Of a stretch of DNA of 64,000 bases, positions 34,896 through 42,050 are shown in pieces. Position 1 is the stretch's first letter. Each line of letters opens with the position of its first letter. Made by a program: the position numbers and the translations under genes. The stretch comes from Paenibacillus rhizovicinus (GTDB taxonomy: Bacteria; Bacillota; Bacilli; Paenibacillales; Paenibacillaceae), in assembly GCF_010365285.1 (NCBI RefSeq), contig NZ_CP048286.1:2127001-2191000 (forward strand), given 5' to 3'. The notes below the pieces were generated by a model. That model was not told the origin of the DNA, searched no databases, and worked only from the letters and a program-made list of their open reading frames with translations.

Positions 34896-35828
34896 TTATT
34901 TGGCATGGTGTTGGTCAGTCAATTTCACAGATTGCCGTAGTCTCGGTATGATGGGGTCCGAATATTCGGAAACTCTCAAGCGAGTTCTACGGTAGATAAT
35001 CAATAATAAAGCGGCAGCGATGATTGTAATAGCAAGTAATTGCGATACGCGAATATTCTTACCTGCCTCCATCGTTCCCCATCCAAAGAAATTCATTGGG
35101 GTCCAGAGGTTTTTGAGAAAAGCCGCCAACCAACCGGGACCTGCGAATGCCAAGCTATCCGTACGTACTCCTTCAACAAAGAAACGACCCAGCGAGTACC
35201 ACATTAAATAGCCCATAAACAACTCACCTGACCTCAATCTAGGTGCTCGGCGGATGATGATTAACAGAATGAGTCCGGTAAAGCTCCACAATGACTCATA
35301 CAGGAACGTCGGATGATAATAGACCCCTTGTATATGCATTTGATTAACGATCCAATCAGGCAAATGAAGCGTATCTCGAAGAAAGCGCTCCGTTACAGGG
35401 CCTCCATGAGCTTCCTGATTCATGAAATTCCCCCAACGGCCGATCATTTGCCCCGTTATGAGCCCAGGCGCACAAATATCCGCGATTCGCCAGAAGTTGT
35501 ACTCTTTACGTCTCGTATAGATGACTGCAGCGATGATCGCGCCAATCAAAGCGCCATAGATAGCGATACCGCCATGCCAGATCGCAATCATTTCCAGAGG
35601 GTGATCTTGATACGAATGCCACTCAAACGCGACATAATACATTCTTGCACCAACCAGAGCGGATGGGATTCCAATTAAGACGAGATCCATAAAGAAATCC
35701 GTTGGTAGGTTAAACCGTTTTCCTTCTCTAATTGCAAGCCATAATCCCAGCATGGCTCCGCAGCCAATAATAATGCCATACCAATGAACGGAAAGGGCTC
35801 CAATTGAAAAAGCGATCGGATTCAACAA
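34896..35828 (-). CDS. lgt: Prolipoprotein diacylglyceryl transferase
   Basis: A 310-residue membrane enzyme that transfers diacylglycerol from phosphatidylglycerol to the lipobox cysteine of prolipoproteins, the first step of lipoprotein maturation. The Lgt signature appears as [13 protein letters not shown] (about residues 130-142), with [13 protein letters not shown] and [11 protein letters not shown] before and after it. Seven helices are visible. Start is TTG after AGAGGAGAGATAAAGA. The protein is slightly longer than usual at its C-terminus. It is intact among decayed neighbours; whether it is the only lgt in the genome cannot be told. The many lipoproteins in this window (binding proteins, GerC) are clients of such an enzyme. 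Confidence 0.93.
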   Translation of the reverse strand: MLNPIAFSIGALSVHWYGIIIGCGAMLGLWLAIREGKRFNLPTDFFMDLVLIGIPSALVGARMYYVAFEWHSYQDHPLEMIAIWHGGIAIYGALIGAIIAAVIYTRRKEYNFWRIADICAPGLITGQMIGRWGNFMNQEAHGGPVTERFLRDTLHLPDWIVNQMHIQGVYYHPTFLYESLWSFTGLILLIIIRRAPRLRSGELFMGYLMWYSLGRFFVEGVRTDSLAFAGPGWLAAFLKNLWTPMNFFGWGTMEAGKNIRVSQLLAITIIAAALLLIIYRRTRLRVSEYSDPIIPRLRQSVKLTDQHHAK

Positions 35829-36007
35829 TCTTTATCTCTCCTCTCATTTTTCCTTTTGCCGTTCCTAAGTATAACAAATTATTTGAGGGATATCCCCTTA
35901 GAAAATCAGAGTAAATATACCCGCAAATTTAGCAATCTCCTCTTCGCAGTCGAAAGAACTTATCAGAACTTGTATATTTAAATCGGTCAGGGAAAGCAGT
36001 AATCCAC

Positions 36008-36256
36008 TTAATCTGAAGCTTCAGGATAATAATATCTTGCATACGACCATCCGCTCCCTTCAGGATATTCGATCGTATCGTAGCCTTTAAGGCAGATTTG
36101 GAAATCAGTCACCGTTTTTGCGCCTGAGAACAGTCTGAAATTTGTTGTGTGATTTTTTTCCTCTCTACGTACGGTTTTAGCAATCATTGCAGCAGTCTGA
36201 CCGAAAACATGCTCAATCCCGAAATGCCTTACTTTTAAATCTTTTACATATCTCAT
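36008..36256 (-). CDS. Hypothetical 82-residue protein
   Basis: A small soluble protein with basic N-terminal half (RYVKDLKVRHFG; KTVRREEKNH) and an aromatic C-terminus (WSYARYYYPEASD). GGGAGA lies nine bases before the ATG, a good ribosome site. No family was recognised. It lies alone between lgt and a region of gene fragments, so it might itself be a remnant. Confidence 0.5.
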   Translation of the reverse strand: MRYVKDLKVRHFGIEHVFGQTAAMIAKTVRREEKNHTTNFRLFSGAKTVTDFQICLKGYDTIEYPEGSGWSYARYYYPEASD

Positions 36257-36340
36257 AAAGAGCGTCTCCCGTTGTCAGCCGTATTTCTAGGATATTGACT
36301 AGGCATAATACCAAGCTCTTTGCACTTTGTATCAAATTGC

Positions 36341-36490
36341 TTATGAATATACTTTACTGAATGTGTCGCCTTGTCGCGTATCAAATCCCTTAATTCTGGG
36401 CTTTATTACAGCTTCGTCACTCAGATCTTGTTCATACTTAATCTCGAAGAATAATTCATCGCCATCTGCTGCCCGGCTCACAGCATCCAT
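36341..36490 (-). pseudogene. Possible C-terminal fragment of an unknown protein
   Basis: A 49-codon minus-strand frame (MDAVSRAADGDELFFEIK...) has protein-like composition and strand pattern. Coding-like sequence continues six codons upstream to an in-frame TAG, and no ribosome site precedes the ATG. It may be the end of a deleted gene. No family recognised. Confidence 0.35.
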
Positions 36491-36524
36491 CTTAACAAGC
36501 GGACGGACATCATAAACCTAGGCA

Positions 36525-36732
36525 TCCACGCCGCCGCTTGCGGCCTACTATCCGCAGCTGTCCTCGGATCGCGATTGCCGTAAACAGGACATTACGCTCG
36601 AGCATCTGCACACGATGTCCGCCGGCTTCGACTGGACGGAGTTAGGCGGACAGCATTCATTCCTGCGCATGGGAAGCTTGATCCTGCCTTATCGGGACCC
36701 CTCATTCTCTTCCGGCAGCTCCGCGAGGACAG
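36525..36732 (+). pseudogene. Serine hydrolase (beta-lactamase family) fragment
   Basis: The plus strand reads LAAYYPQLSSDRDCRKQDITLEHLHTMSAGFDWTE, which matches the segment after the SxxK motif in PF00144 serine hydrolases (usually ...ITIEHLLTMTSGFDW). Neither the nucleophile motif upstream nor the later catalytic motifs are present, and the frame ends at 36783 just past a strong hairpin. It is a relic. Confidence 0.65.
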
Positions 36733-36741
36733 TCCCAACAG

Positions 36742-36775
36742 CAACAAGCATCGGTCACCTGACCGATGCTTGTTG
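36742..36775 (+). terminator. Strong hairpin, possible terminator at the end of the serine hydrolase relic
   Basis: A perfect 15-bp stem (CAACAAGCATCGGTC with its complement) and a 4-base loop, followed by GAATTT only, so termination is uncertain. The stretch 36776-36925 beyond it holds no recognisable gene. Confidence 0.45.
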
Positions 36776-36925
36776 GAATTTCTAGACGCTTGCGACAAGA
36801 CCAACGCGAACGCTTCTGAGCTTGCGAGCCGTACGCTTATGCTTGTCGGCTTTGCGGGCAAGCGGGATTCTTATGAATTCAGCCCGGCGCTATTCAACTC
36901 GGCCGCACACATTTTGCATACTGGT

Positions 36926-38212
36926 TCAAATCAGCTGCTCCTGATACTTCTGAATATCCCCGGCTCCCATGAAGATCAGGATCGCGTCGCTATAGGCGGA
37001 CATGTCAGCTGCAAAAGTGTCGGTTACTAGATGGGCATTCGGAATGCGCGCCTCTAAATCGTGGATCGAGACGCTTCCGGCCGCTTCTCTTGCCGACCCG
37101 AATATCGGACAGAGGTAGACCTCGTCGGCGCCAGTCAATGAGTCTGCGAAATCATCGATCAGCTTCTCCAACCTGCTGTAGGTGTGCGGCTGAAATACGG
37201 CAACGATTTGCCGTTCCGGGTATTTGCTTCTTGCCGCTTCCAGCGTCGCTTTAATTTCGGACGGATGGTGCGCGTAGTCATCAATGATGATATTGCTCCC
37301 CCATGGCTTTTCCGAGAATCTGCGTTTAACGCCCGAGAAGGTCGCCAATTGGGATCTTACGGCAGCCAAATCACGATCTAGCAGCAGGGCAACTCCGATT
37401 ACTGCCAGCGCGTTCAGTACATTATGTTTACCGAAAGACGGGATGCTGAACCGCTCGATCTGCAAATCCCCGTAATGAACGTCGAAGAACGTAGCATTGC
37501 GCTCTACGGTAATATTCGAAGCTCTCAACTTATTATTCTCGTTAAATCCATAAAACAGCGTATTCGTGCCGGTTTGCAGCAATCGCACTTGCGGGTCGTC
37601 ACCGCAGGCCACGAGCGATCCGGACGTTAACGCGGCCATTTCCTCGAATGCATGTCTAACGTCATCGATATCCTTGAAGTAATCCGGATGGTCAAAATCG
37701 ATATTCGTAACGACGGCGATATTCGGCCGATACGCTAAGAAATGACGCTTGTATTCGCAGCTTTCAAAGATAAATTGCGTCGCCCGCGGCTCCCCCTTAC
37801 CCGTTCCATCCCCGATGAGACTGCAAGGCGGATTGTCGGTTTGGAACGCATGGACCAGCATGCCGGTCGTCGTCGTTTTTCCGTGGGCGCCGGTTACGGC
37901 AATGCTGGTATAGCCTTGGATCAGCTCGCCAAGGAAGCGGTGATAACGCTGTACCTCGAGCCCCAGCTGCCTGCATTTGAGAACGGACGGATGCTGCTCA
38001 TCGAATGCATTGGAGACAATGACCGTCATGTCCGGGGATAACGGCGCTTCGCCGAACGGGTACAGCGGAATATTCCGCGCTTCAAGCGCCTGCTGCGTAA
38101 AAAGAACCGCTTCCATGTCTTCGCCCTGCACCTCATGATTTAAATCGAAAAGGACCTGCGCCAATGCGCTCATGCCGCTGCCTTTAATGCCAATAAAATG
38201 AAAAGAGCCCAT
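36926..38212 (-). CDS. murC: UDP-N-acetylmuramate--L-alanine ligase
   Basis: A 428-residue cytoplasmic Mur ligase that adds L-alanine to UDP-MurNAc with ATP, the first peptide step of peptidoglycan synthesis. Visible are the Rossmann start FHFIGIKGSGMSALA, the P-loop VTGAHGKTTTTGM (about 108-120), the central DFDHPDYF, and in the C-terminal domain the conserved DDYAHHPSEIKATLEAAR and FQPHTYSR. AGGAGG lies seven bases before the ATG. The sequence immediately upstream, where the promoter should be, is low-complexity repeat. Family assignment is secure; since some Bacillales carry more than one MurC-like gene, uniqueness is not known. Confidence 0.93.
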   Translation of the reverse strand: MGSFHFIGIKGSGMSALAQVLFDLNHEVQGEDMEAVLFTQQALEARNIPLYPFGEAPLSPDMTVIVSNAFDEQHPSVLKCRQLGLEVQRYHRFLGELIQGYTSIAVTGAHGKTTTTGMLVHAFQTDNPPCSLIGDGTGKGEPRATQFIFESCEYKRHFLAYRPNIAVVTNIDFDHPDYFKDIDDVRHAFEEMAALTSGSLVACGDDPQVRLLQTGTNTLFYGFNENNKLRASNITVERNATFFDVHYGDLQIERFSIPSFGKHNVLNALAVIGVALLLDRDLAAVRSQLATFSGVKRRFSEKPWGSNIIIDDYAHHPSEIKATLEAARSKYPERQIVAVFQPHTYSRLEKLIDDFADSLTGADEVYLCPIFGSAREAAGSVSIHDLEARIPNAHLVTDTFAADMSAYSDAILIFMGAGDIQKYQEQLI

Positions 38213-38219
38213 ATAGACC

Positions 38220-38300
38220 TCCTAAATAAGTTAAGTTGAGTAAGTAAGTAGAGTCGAGTTGGTTAAGTAAGTTGAATTTAGTTGAGTCGAGTTAAATTGG
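38220..38300. repeat. Low-complexity repeats in the murC upstream region
   Basis: Degenerate repeats of GTTAAGTAAGT and GAGTCGAGTT type cover the bases directly upstream of the murC ribosome site. At the far end an imperfect hairpin (GGCAGG-AAGTCG with CGACTT-CCTGCC) spans about 38299-38336. Confidence 0.6.
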
Positions 38301-38340
38301 CAGGAAGTCGGGAGTTGTACGACTTCTCCCTGCCTTGTAT

Positions 38341-38462
38341 TACAAGACCGAGACAGGCTGAGACAAAGACTGAGGCCTGGACCAAGACCAAGACAAGGCT
38401 GAGACCTAGACCAAGGCTGGGACCAAGACCGAAGCTGGGACCAAGACCAAGGCTGACCGGAC
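38341..38462. repeat. Degenerate purine-rich tandem repeat
   Basis: Imperfect copies of GACCAAGAC and GCTGGGACCAAGACC in tandem, with units of about 12-18 bases. No ribosome site; the Arg/Pro-rich frame through it is treated as non-coding. Confidence 0.65.
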
Positions 38463-38499
38463 CAATGCGTCGCGCAAACTGCGTCTAAGTCGCAAGTTA

Positions 38500-38700
38500 T
38501 CGACGCTAACGAACTCAGTCAACGCAATTTGGACTTATTCCCTGCCTATTGCTGCGTAACGAACCCCAGCGACGCTATTGGGCCGAAAAAACGCTGTATG
38601 AGGCCATTTTCACCGGAATAAGATAAGTACGATTCGTTAACCATTATAAAGCGTTTATTTCATCCAAATAAGGTGCGTGCGATTCGTTAGGACTTACGCC
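38500..38700. repeat. Non-coding element with TAACGAA / TTCGTTA motifs
   Basis: CTAACGAACTCAG and GTAACGAACCCCAG on the left face AGTACGATTCGTTAA and CGTGCGATTCGTTAG on the right. The right-hand copies form about 24-bp direct repeats (AATAAGrTrmGTrCGATTCGTTA) near 38615 and 38667. It could be a dispersed intergenic repeat. No gene is seen. Confidence 0.5.
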
Positions 38701-38827
38701 GCCTTCATAAATAAACAAACCAAGCGTTCCAGGAAACGCCGGGTTTGTAGTAAAGCGGCTTCTCATGGCGTCGGGGCTTCGATGTGGTGCCTGGTGGCTT
38801 TGTTCTCAGCTTGTCCTAAGCATTGTT

Positions 38828-39075
38828 CACGCAGGTTCATGGGTTCGGTTCATAGGTTCGGTTCATGGGTTCGGTTCTTGCCCTCGGCTCATGTTTTCGG
38901 TTCAAGCCCTCGGTTCATGGGTTTGTTTCATAGGTTTGTTTCATAGGTTTGTTTCATGCCCCCGGTTCATGGCTTCCGGTACTTGACCTCGGTTGAGGCC
39001 ATCGGTTCTTGCCCCGGTCCACGGGTTCAGTTCTTGCCTTCGGTTACTGGTACCCGTTCACCGTTCATGCTCCGG
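38828..39075. repeat. Degenerate array of a GGTTCATGGGTT-type unit
   Basis: About twenty imperfect copies of a 12-base unit (GGTTCATGGGTT, GGTTCATAGGTT, GGTTTGTTTCATA) run up to the stop of the MarR gene. No ribosome site or credible protein. Confidence 0.75.
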
Positions 39076-39088
39076 ATTTCGGCCCCGG

Positions 39089-39550
39089 TTACTGTTCTTC
39101 CAACAGCGAGCTCGTCTTCTCCAGCTCCACGGACAGCAGCGCCGCGGCCGCTTGGCCCAGCAGTTCCTCGTATTTCGCCTTGAATTGTTTCGAGGCGGCT
39201 CGGATTTGCGGTTCCAGGACAAGCCCCTTCTCCGTCGGATACACTAGCACCGTCTTCCCCTGTACCTTACGTTCCACGAGCTTCTTCGTTTCCAATTTAT
39301 CGATAAACCGCGTTAGCGTCGAAGGCGTAATGTAGAGCTTCTCCGCGAGCAGCTTCTGAGTGATTCCCGGCGTGCCGTTCACGATCCGGATCAAATAGCC
39401 GTACATCGGCGACAGGCCGGTTTGAGCGAATTCTTCTTCGGCCATTTTCGTAACGGCCCGGCTTAGCCGGTTCGCATTGAAGAACAGGCACATGCGGAGG
39501 AACGAGTCATCGGCCTGATCGGCGGGTACGTCGTTGATCGGGTTATTCAT
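39089..39550 (-). CDS. MarR-family transcriptional regulator
   Basis: A 153-residue dimeric winged-helix repressor. The recognition region reads GITQKLLAEKLYITPSTLTRFIDKLETKKLVERK (about 60-95) and is followed by a wing with KTVLVYPTEKGLVL. The ATG at 39550 follows AAGGAGGCTTCAGG; an in-frame start 60 bases upstream has no ribosome site. It is divergent from the metallo-hydrolase gene, a likely target, but a 10-bp tandem array occupies much of the space between. Effector unknown. Confidence 0.88.
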   Translation of the reverse strand: MNNPINDVPADQADDSFLRMCLFFNANRLSRAVTKMAEEEFAQTGLSPMYGYLIRIVNGTPGITQKLLAEKLYITPSTLTRFIDKLETKKLVERKVQGKTVLVYPTEKGLVLEPQIRAASKQFKAKYEELLGQAAAALLSVELEKTSSLLEEQ

Positions 39551-39631
39551 CCTGAAGCCTCCTTGAGATGAGTGTTCGGTGTACATACAACTTATGTATA
39601 GCCTAACCACGTAGAGATGTCAAACGGATGC

Positions 39632-39765
39632 CGTGTCTTGCGTGTCTTCTTCTTGCGGCGTGTCTTGCGTGTCTTGCGTGTCTTGCGTGTCTTGCGTGTC
39701 TTGCGTGTCTTGCGTGTCTTGCGTGTCTTGCACGGCTTGCGTGTCTTGTGCAGCTTGCAGCGGTA
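39632..39765. repeat. 10-bp tandem repeat array (GCGTGTCTTG)
   Basis: From 39657 to about 39730 there are seven to eight near-perfect copies of GCGTGTCTTG, flanked by degraded copies on both sides. It lies between the divergent MarR and metallo-hydrolase genes. Its frames read as Asp-Thr-Gln or Val-Leu-Arg repeats and have no ribosome site. Confidence 0.92.
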
Positions 39766-39852
39766 TCCGACCGAAGGCGCTTGCTTTTCCGACTGGAGAA
39801 GAGGAATAATAAGATCGTATGCAATTCATTCTTTCTATAGGCGGTGTTTGTA

Positions 39853-40542
39853 TTGGCTCAAACGAGAACAGGTATTCAACCGATTCGACTAAGTATGGAT
39901 TTGCGAGGCAATACGTTCGTGATTCATCCTACTCTGCTGTGGGACGACCAGGACGTTATTCTCGTGGACACCGGCCTCCCCGGACAAGTGGAGGTGCTCC
40001 GCGCCGCGTTCCAAGAGGCAGCGATTCCCTGGGAGAAGCTGACGAAAATAATCATTACCCATCAAGATATGGATCATATCGGCGGCTTGCCGGAAATCGT
40101 GCAGGAATTCGGTGATCGGGTGCAAGTCCTCGCTCATGAAGTCGCCGTGCCGTACCTGGCAGGAGAAGTGCCCCTCGTCAAGAGCAAAGCGCTTGCCACG
40201 CCGGTGAAAGTCGACGTCGTCCTGCAGGATGGCGACGTGCTCCCGTTCGCTGGCGGCCTTCAAGTCGTATTCACGCCGGGCCATACGCCGGATCACATTT
40301 CCCTGTACCATATTCCGAGCAAAACGCTGATTTCCGGCGATGCGCTGACGGCGGATAACGGCGTGCTCCACTCGTTCAATCCGGCTTTCACGCCGGACAA
40401 AGAAACGGCGATCCAATCCATCACGAAATTTCAAGCGCTCGAGCTCGAATCCGCCATCGTCTACCATGGCGGCGTATGCACGGAGAACCTGCAAGATCGC
40501 CTGCAAGTGATCGTGACGGCCTCTCCTACAGTGACAGAATAA
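39853..40542 (+). CDS. MBL-fold metallo-hydrolase
   Basis: About 229 residues of a cytoplasmic metallo-beta-lactamase fold. The metal-binding motif is THQDMDHIGG (about 70-79), with VDTGLPGQ before it and VVFTPGHTPDHISLY (about 140-154) and ISGDALTADNG after it. The TTG at 39853 is preferred because AGGCGGTG then lies six bases upstream; a GTG at 39844 would sit inside that site. Substrate unknown; the fold covers many hydrolases, so no specific reaction is assigned. The gene ends before a strong bidirectional terminator. Confidence 0.88.
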   Translation: MAQTRTGIQPIRLSMDLRGNTFVIHPTLLWDDQDVILVDTGLPGQVEVLRAAFQEAAIPWEKLTKIIITHQDMDHIGGLPEIVQEFGDRVQVLAHEVAVPYLAGEVPLVKSKALATPVKVDVVLQDGDVLPFAGGLQVVFTPGHTPDHISLYHIPSKTLISGDALTADNGVLHSFNPAFTPDKETAIQSITKFQALELESAIVYHGGVCTENLQDRLQVIVTASPTVTE

Positions 40543-40601
40543 TCGAATCATTCATCACTTCGACCGTACTTATATGAGCCATCCATAGACCCGGCTAACC
40601 G

Positions 40602-40651
40602 AAACGGGCGGCTTTCCTTTGCTGTTGCCAGCATTGGAAAGCCGCCCGTTT
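40602..40651. terminator. Bidirectional terminator, metallo-hydrolase / serine hydrolase
   Basis: A perfect 16-bp stem (AAACGGGCGGCTTTCC and its complement) with an 18-base loop between two convergent genes. Confidence 0.85.
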
Positions 40652-40653
40652 GG

Positions 40654-40778
40654 CTGTCACTGTCACTGTCACTGTCACTGTCACTGTCACTGTCACTGTT
40701 CACTGTCACTGTCACTGTCACTGTCACTGTCACTGTCACTGTCACTGTCACTGTCACTGTCACTGTCACTGTCTCTGT
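40654..40778. repeat. Hexanucleotide microsatellite (TGTCAC), about 20 copies
   Basis: Near-perfect tandem TGTCAC units cover about 125 bases with a single indel (CTGTTCACTG) after the seventh copy. It lies just after the stop of the serine hydrolase (40784) and against the terminator. The Thr-Val or Ser-Asp frames it produces are artefacts of the repeat. Confidence 0.95.
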
Positions 40779-40783
40779 CTAAC

Positions 40784-41878
40784 TTAATTCATTCGAAGTC
40801 CGAGTTCCTTCTTCAACTCCCGAATGCTATCAAACCCTGCGCTTGCGCCGGAATAGAGGTTGTTCACGAAGCCGACTGCCAGCCGCTGATCCGGATCTGC
40901 GAAACCGACGGAACCGCCATATCCGCCATGGCCGAATACGGTTGCGCGTCCGCCCATGATGGATCCCGGCGAGCCAAGCTGGTAGCCCAGCGCTCTGAAT
41001 TGCGGCTCCTGATGCAGAAGATCCTGCAGCTCCGTCGCCAGCCGCACGCGGGACTGCGGCAGCAGGCGAATGCCGTCCGCGCCGTCCGGCAGCAGGGACG
41101 CGTAATGTTTGGCAATCCCTTTCGCCGTCATGATGCCGTTGCTCGCGGGAACGCAGGCTCGTCTCGCTTCGGGGCGGTTCATCCAGTCCGAGAGCGGACA
41201 GATCCACGCCGGTATAGGCTGCAGTCCGGTCGCCGGGAACATCGCCGGGTCGAATTCCGGCTCCTCCAGAAAAGCCACGCGCGCGTCGGCTTCCTCAGGA
41301 ATCCCCACGTACAGTTCACCCCCGATGCCCAGCGGATCGCAGATATCCTCTTTCAACATGCGCGCAAAAGACCTGCCGTCCAAACGCCGGGCGATCTCCC
41401 CGATGATCCAGCCGAATGTAATGGCATGGTATTCCATGCGCGTTCCCGGCGTCCATTGCGGAACGAGCTTGGCCACTTCATCGCGCATCCGGCTCCAATC
41501 GAGCACCTCGGCAGGTCCCGCCGCTTCCGGCATATGCGGAATGCCGGTCGTATGGGACAGCGCGTGACGGATCGTCGCATCCGCTTTGCCGTTCGCGCCG
41601 AACTCCGGCCACAGCTCGCTGATCCGCATATCGTAGTCGATGCCCAGCCGTTCGACCGCAAGATGGAGCACCGTCGAGGCGATGCCTTTGGTCGTCGAGA
41701 AGACGGGGAACAGCGTCGATGCGTCTACCGCTCTGCCGCTCCGGTTATCCGCGATTCCCGCCCATGCGTCAACGACCAGCTCGCCTTCGTAATACGCCGC
41801 GAGCTGAACGCCCCGCTCTCGTCCCTCGCCCACCATCCGTTCGAGAAACGCTTGCATATGCTGCTGAATCTCTTTCAT
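40784..41878 (-). CDS. Serine hydrolase, beta-lactamase/EstB-like family
   Basis: A 364-residue protein of the PF00144 family without a signal peptide. The nucleophile motif is STTK (S61, K64), the second motif YHAITFGW (about 140) has the Y-H-A form seen in EstB-type esterases rather than YxN of beta-lactamases, and the third region is GHGGYGGSVGFADP. It probably acts as an esterase or a peptidase-like hydrolase inside the cell. The ATG at 41878 follows AAGGAGATTGTATCCGA; a longer frame to 42019 runs through the fucosidase terminator. Substrate unknown. Confidence 0.88.
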   Translation of the reverse strand: MKEIQQHMQAFLERMVGEGRERGVQLAAYYEGELVVDAWAGIADNRSGRAVDASTLFPVFSTTKGIASTVLHLAVERLGIDYDMRISELWPEFGANGKADATIRHALSHTTGIPHMPEAAGPAEVLDWSRMRDEVAKLVPQWTPGTRMEYHAITFGWIIGEIARRLDGRSFARMLKEDICDPLGIGGELYVGIPEEADARVAFLEEPEFDPAMFPATGLQPIPAWICPLSDWMNRPEARRACVPASNGIMTAKGIAKHYASLLPDGADGIRLLPQSRVRLATELQDLLHQEPQFRALGYQLGSPGSIMGGRATVFGHGGYGGSVGFADPDQRLAVGFVNNLYSGASAGFDSIRELKKELGLRMN

Positions 41879-41975
41879 TCGGATACAATCTCCTTCGCAC
41901 AAGGATTCGTGTATGATGACTCGTTCATCATACCACCGCGCCTTCATCGTCGACACACCAATCTTGCGACATGGC

Positions 41976-42011
41976 AAAAAGCCGGCCAGATCATGATATG
42001 ATCCGACCGGC
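41976..42011 (-). terminator. Terminator of the glycan-utilisation operon (after GH29)
   Basis: Interrupted stem GCCGG / GATCAT with ATGATC / CCGGC, followed by five T on the minus strand, about 40 bases after the GH29 stop. Confidence 0.8.
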
Positions 42012-42050
42012 CCGTTCAATAATGCCTGTTAGCTCGTATGAAACTTTCCG

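Noticed and set aside
36592..37030. Open frames between the serine hydrolase relic and murC
   Set aside because: No ribosome sites, conflicting strands, and overlap with the hairpin or the murC 3' end.
38299..38336. T-box or other riboswitch upstream of murC
   Set aside because: Only a simple imperfect hairpin is seen; no T-box sequence, specifier loop or antiterminator could be found.
38282..38488. Small Arg/Pro/Lys repeat protein
   Set aside because: Produced by the purine-rich tandem repeat; no ribosome site.
39617..39892. Val-Leu-Arg and Asp-Thr-Gln repeat proteins on both strands
   Set aside because: Artefacts of the 10-bp array; no translation signals, and the plus version overlaps the metallo-hydrolase start.
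40548..40769. Thr-Val / Ser-Asp repeat peptides
   Set aside because: Artefacts of the TGTCAC microsatellite.
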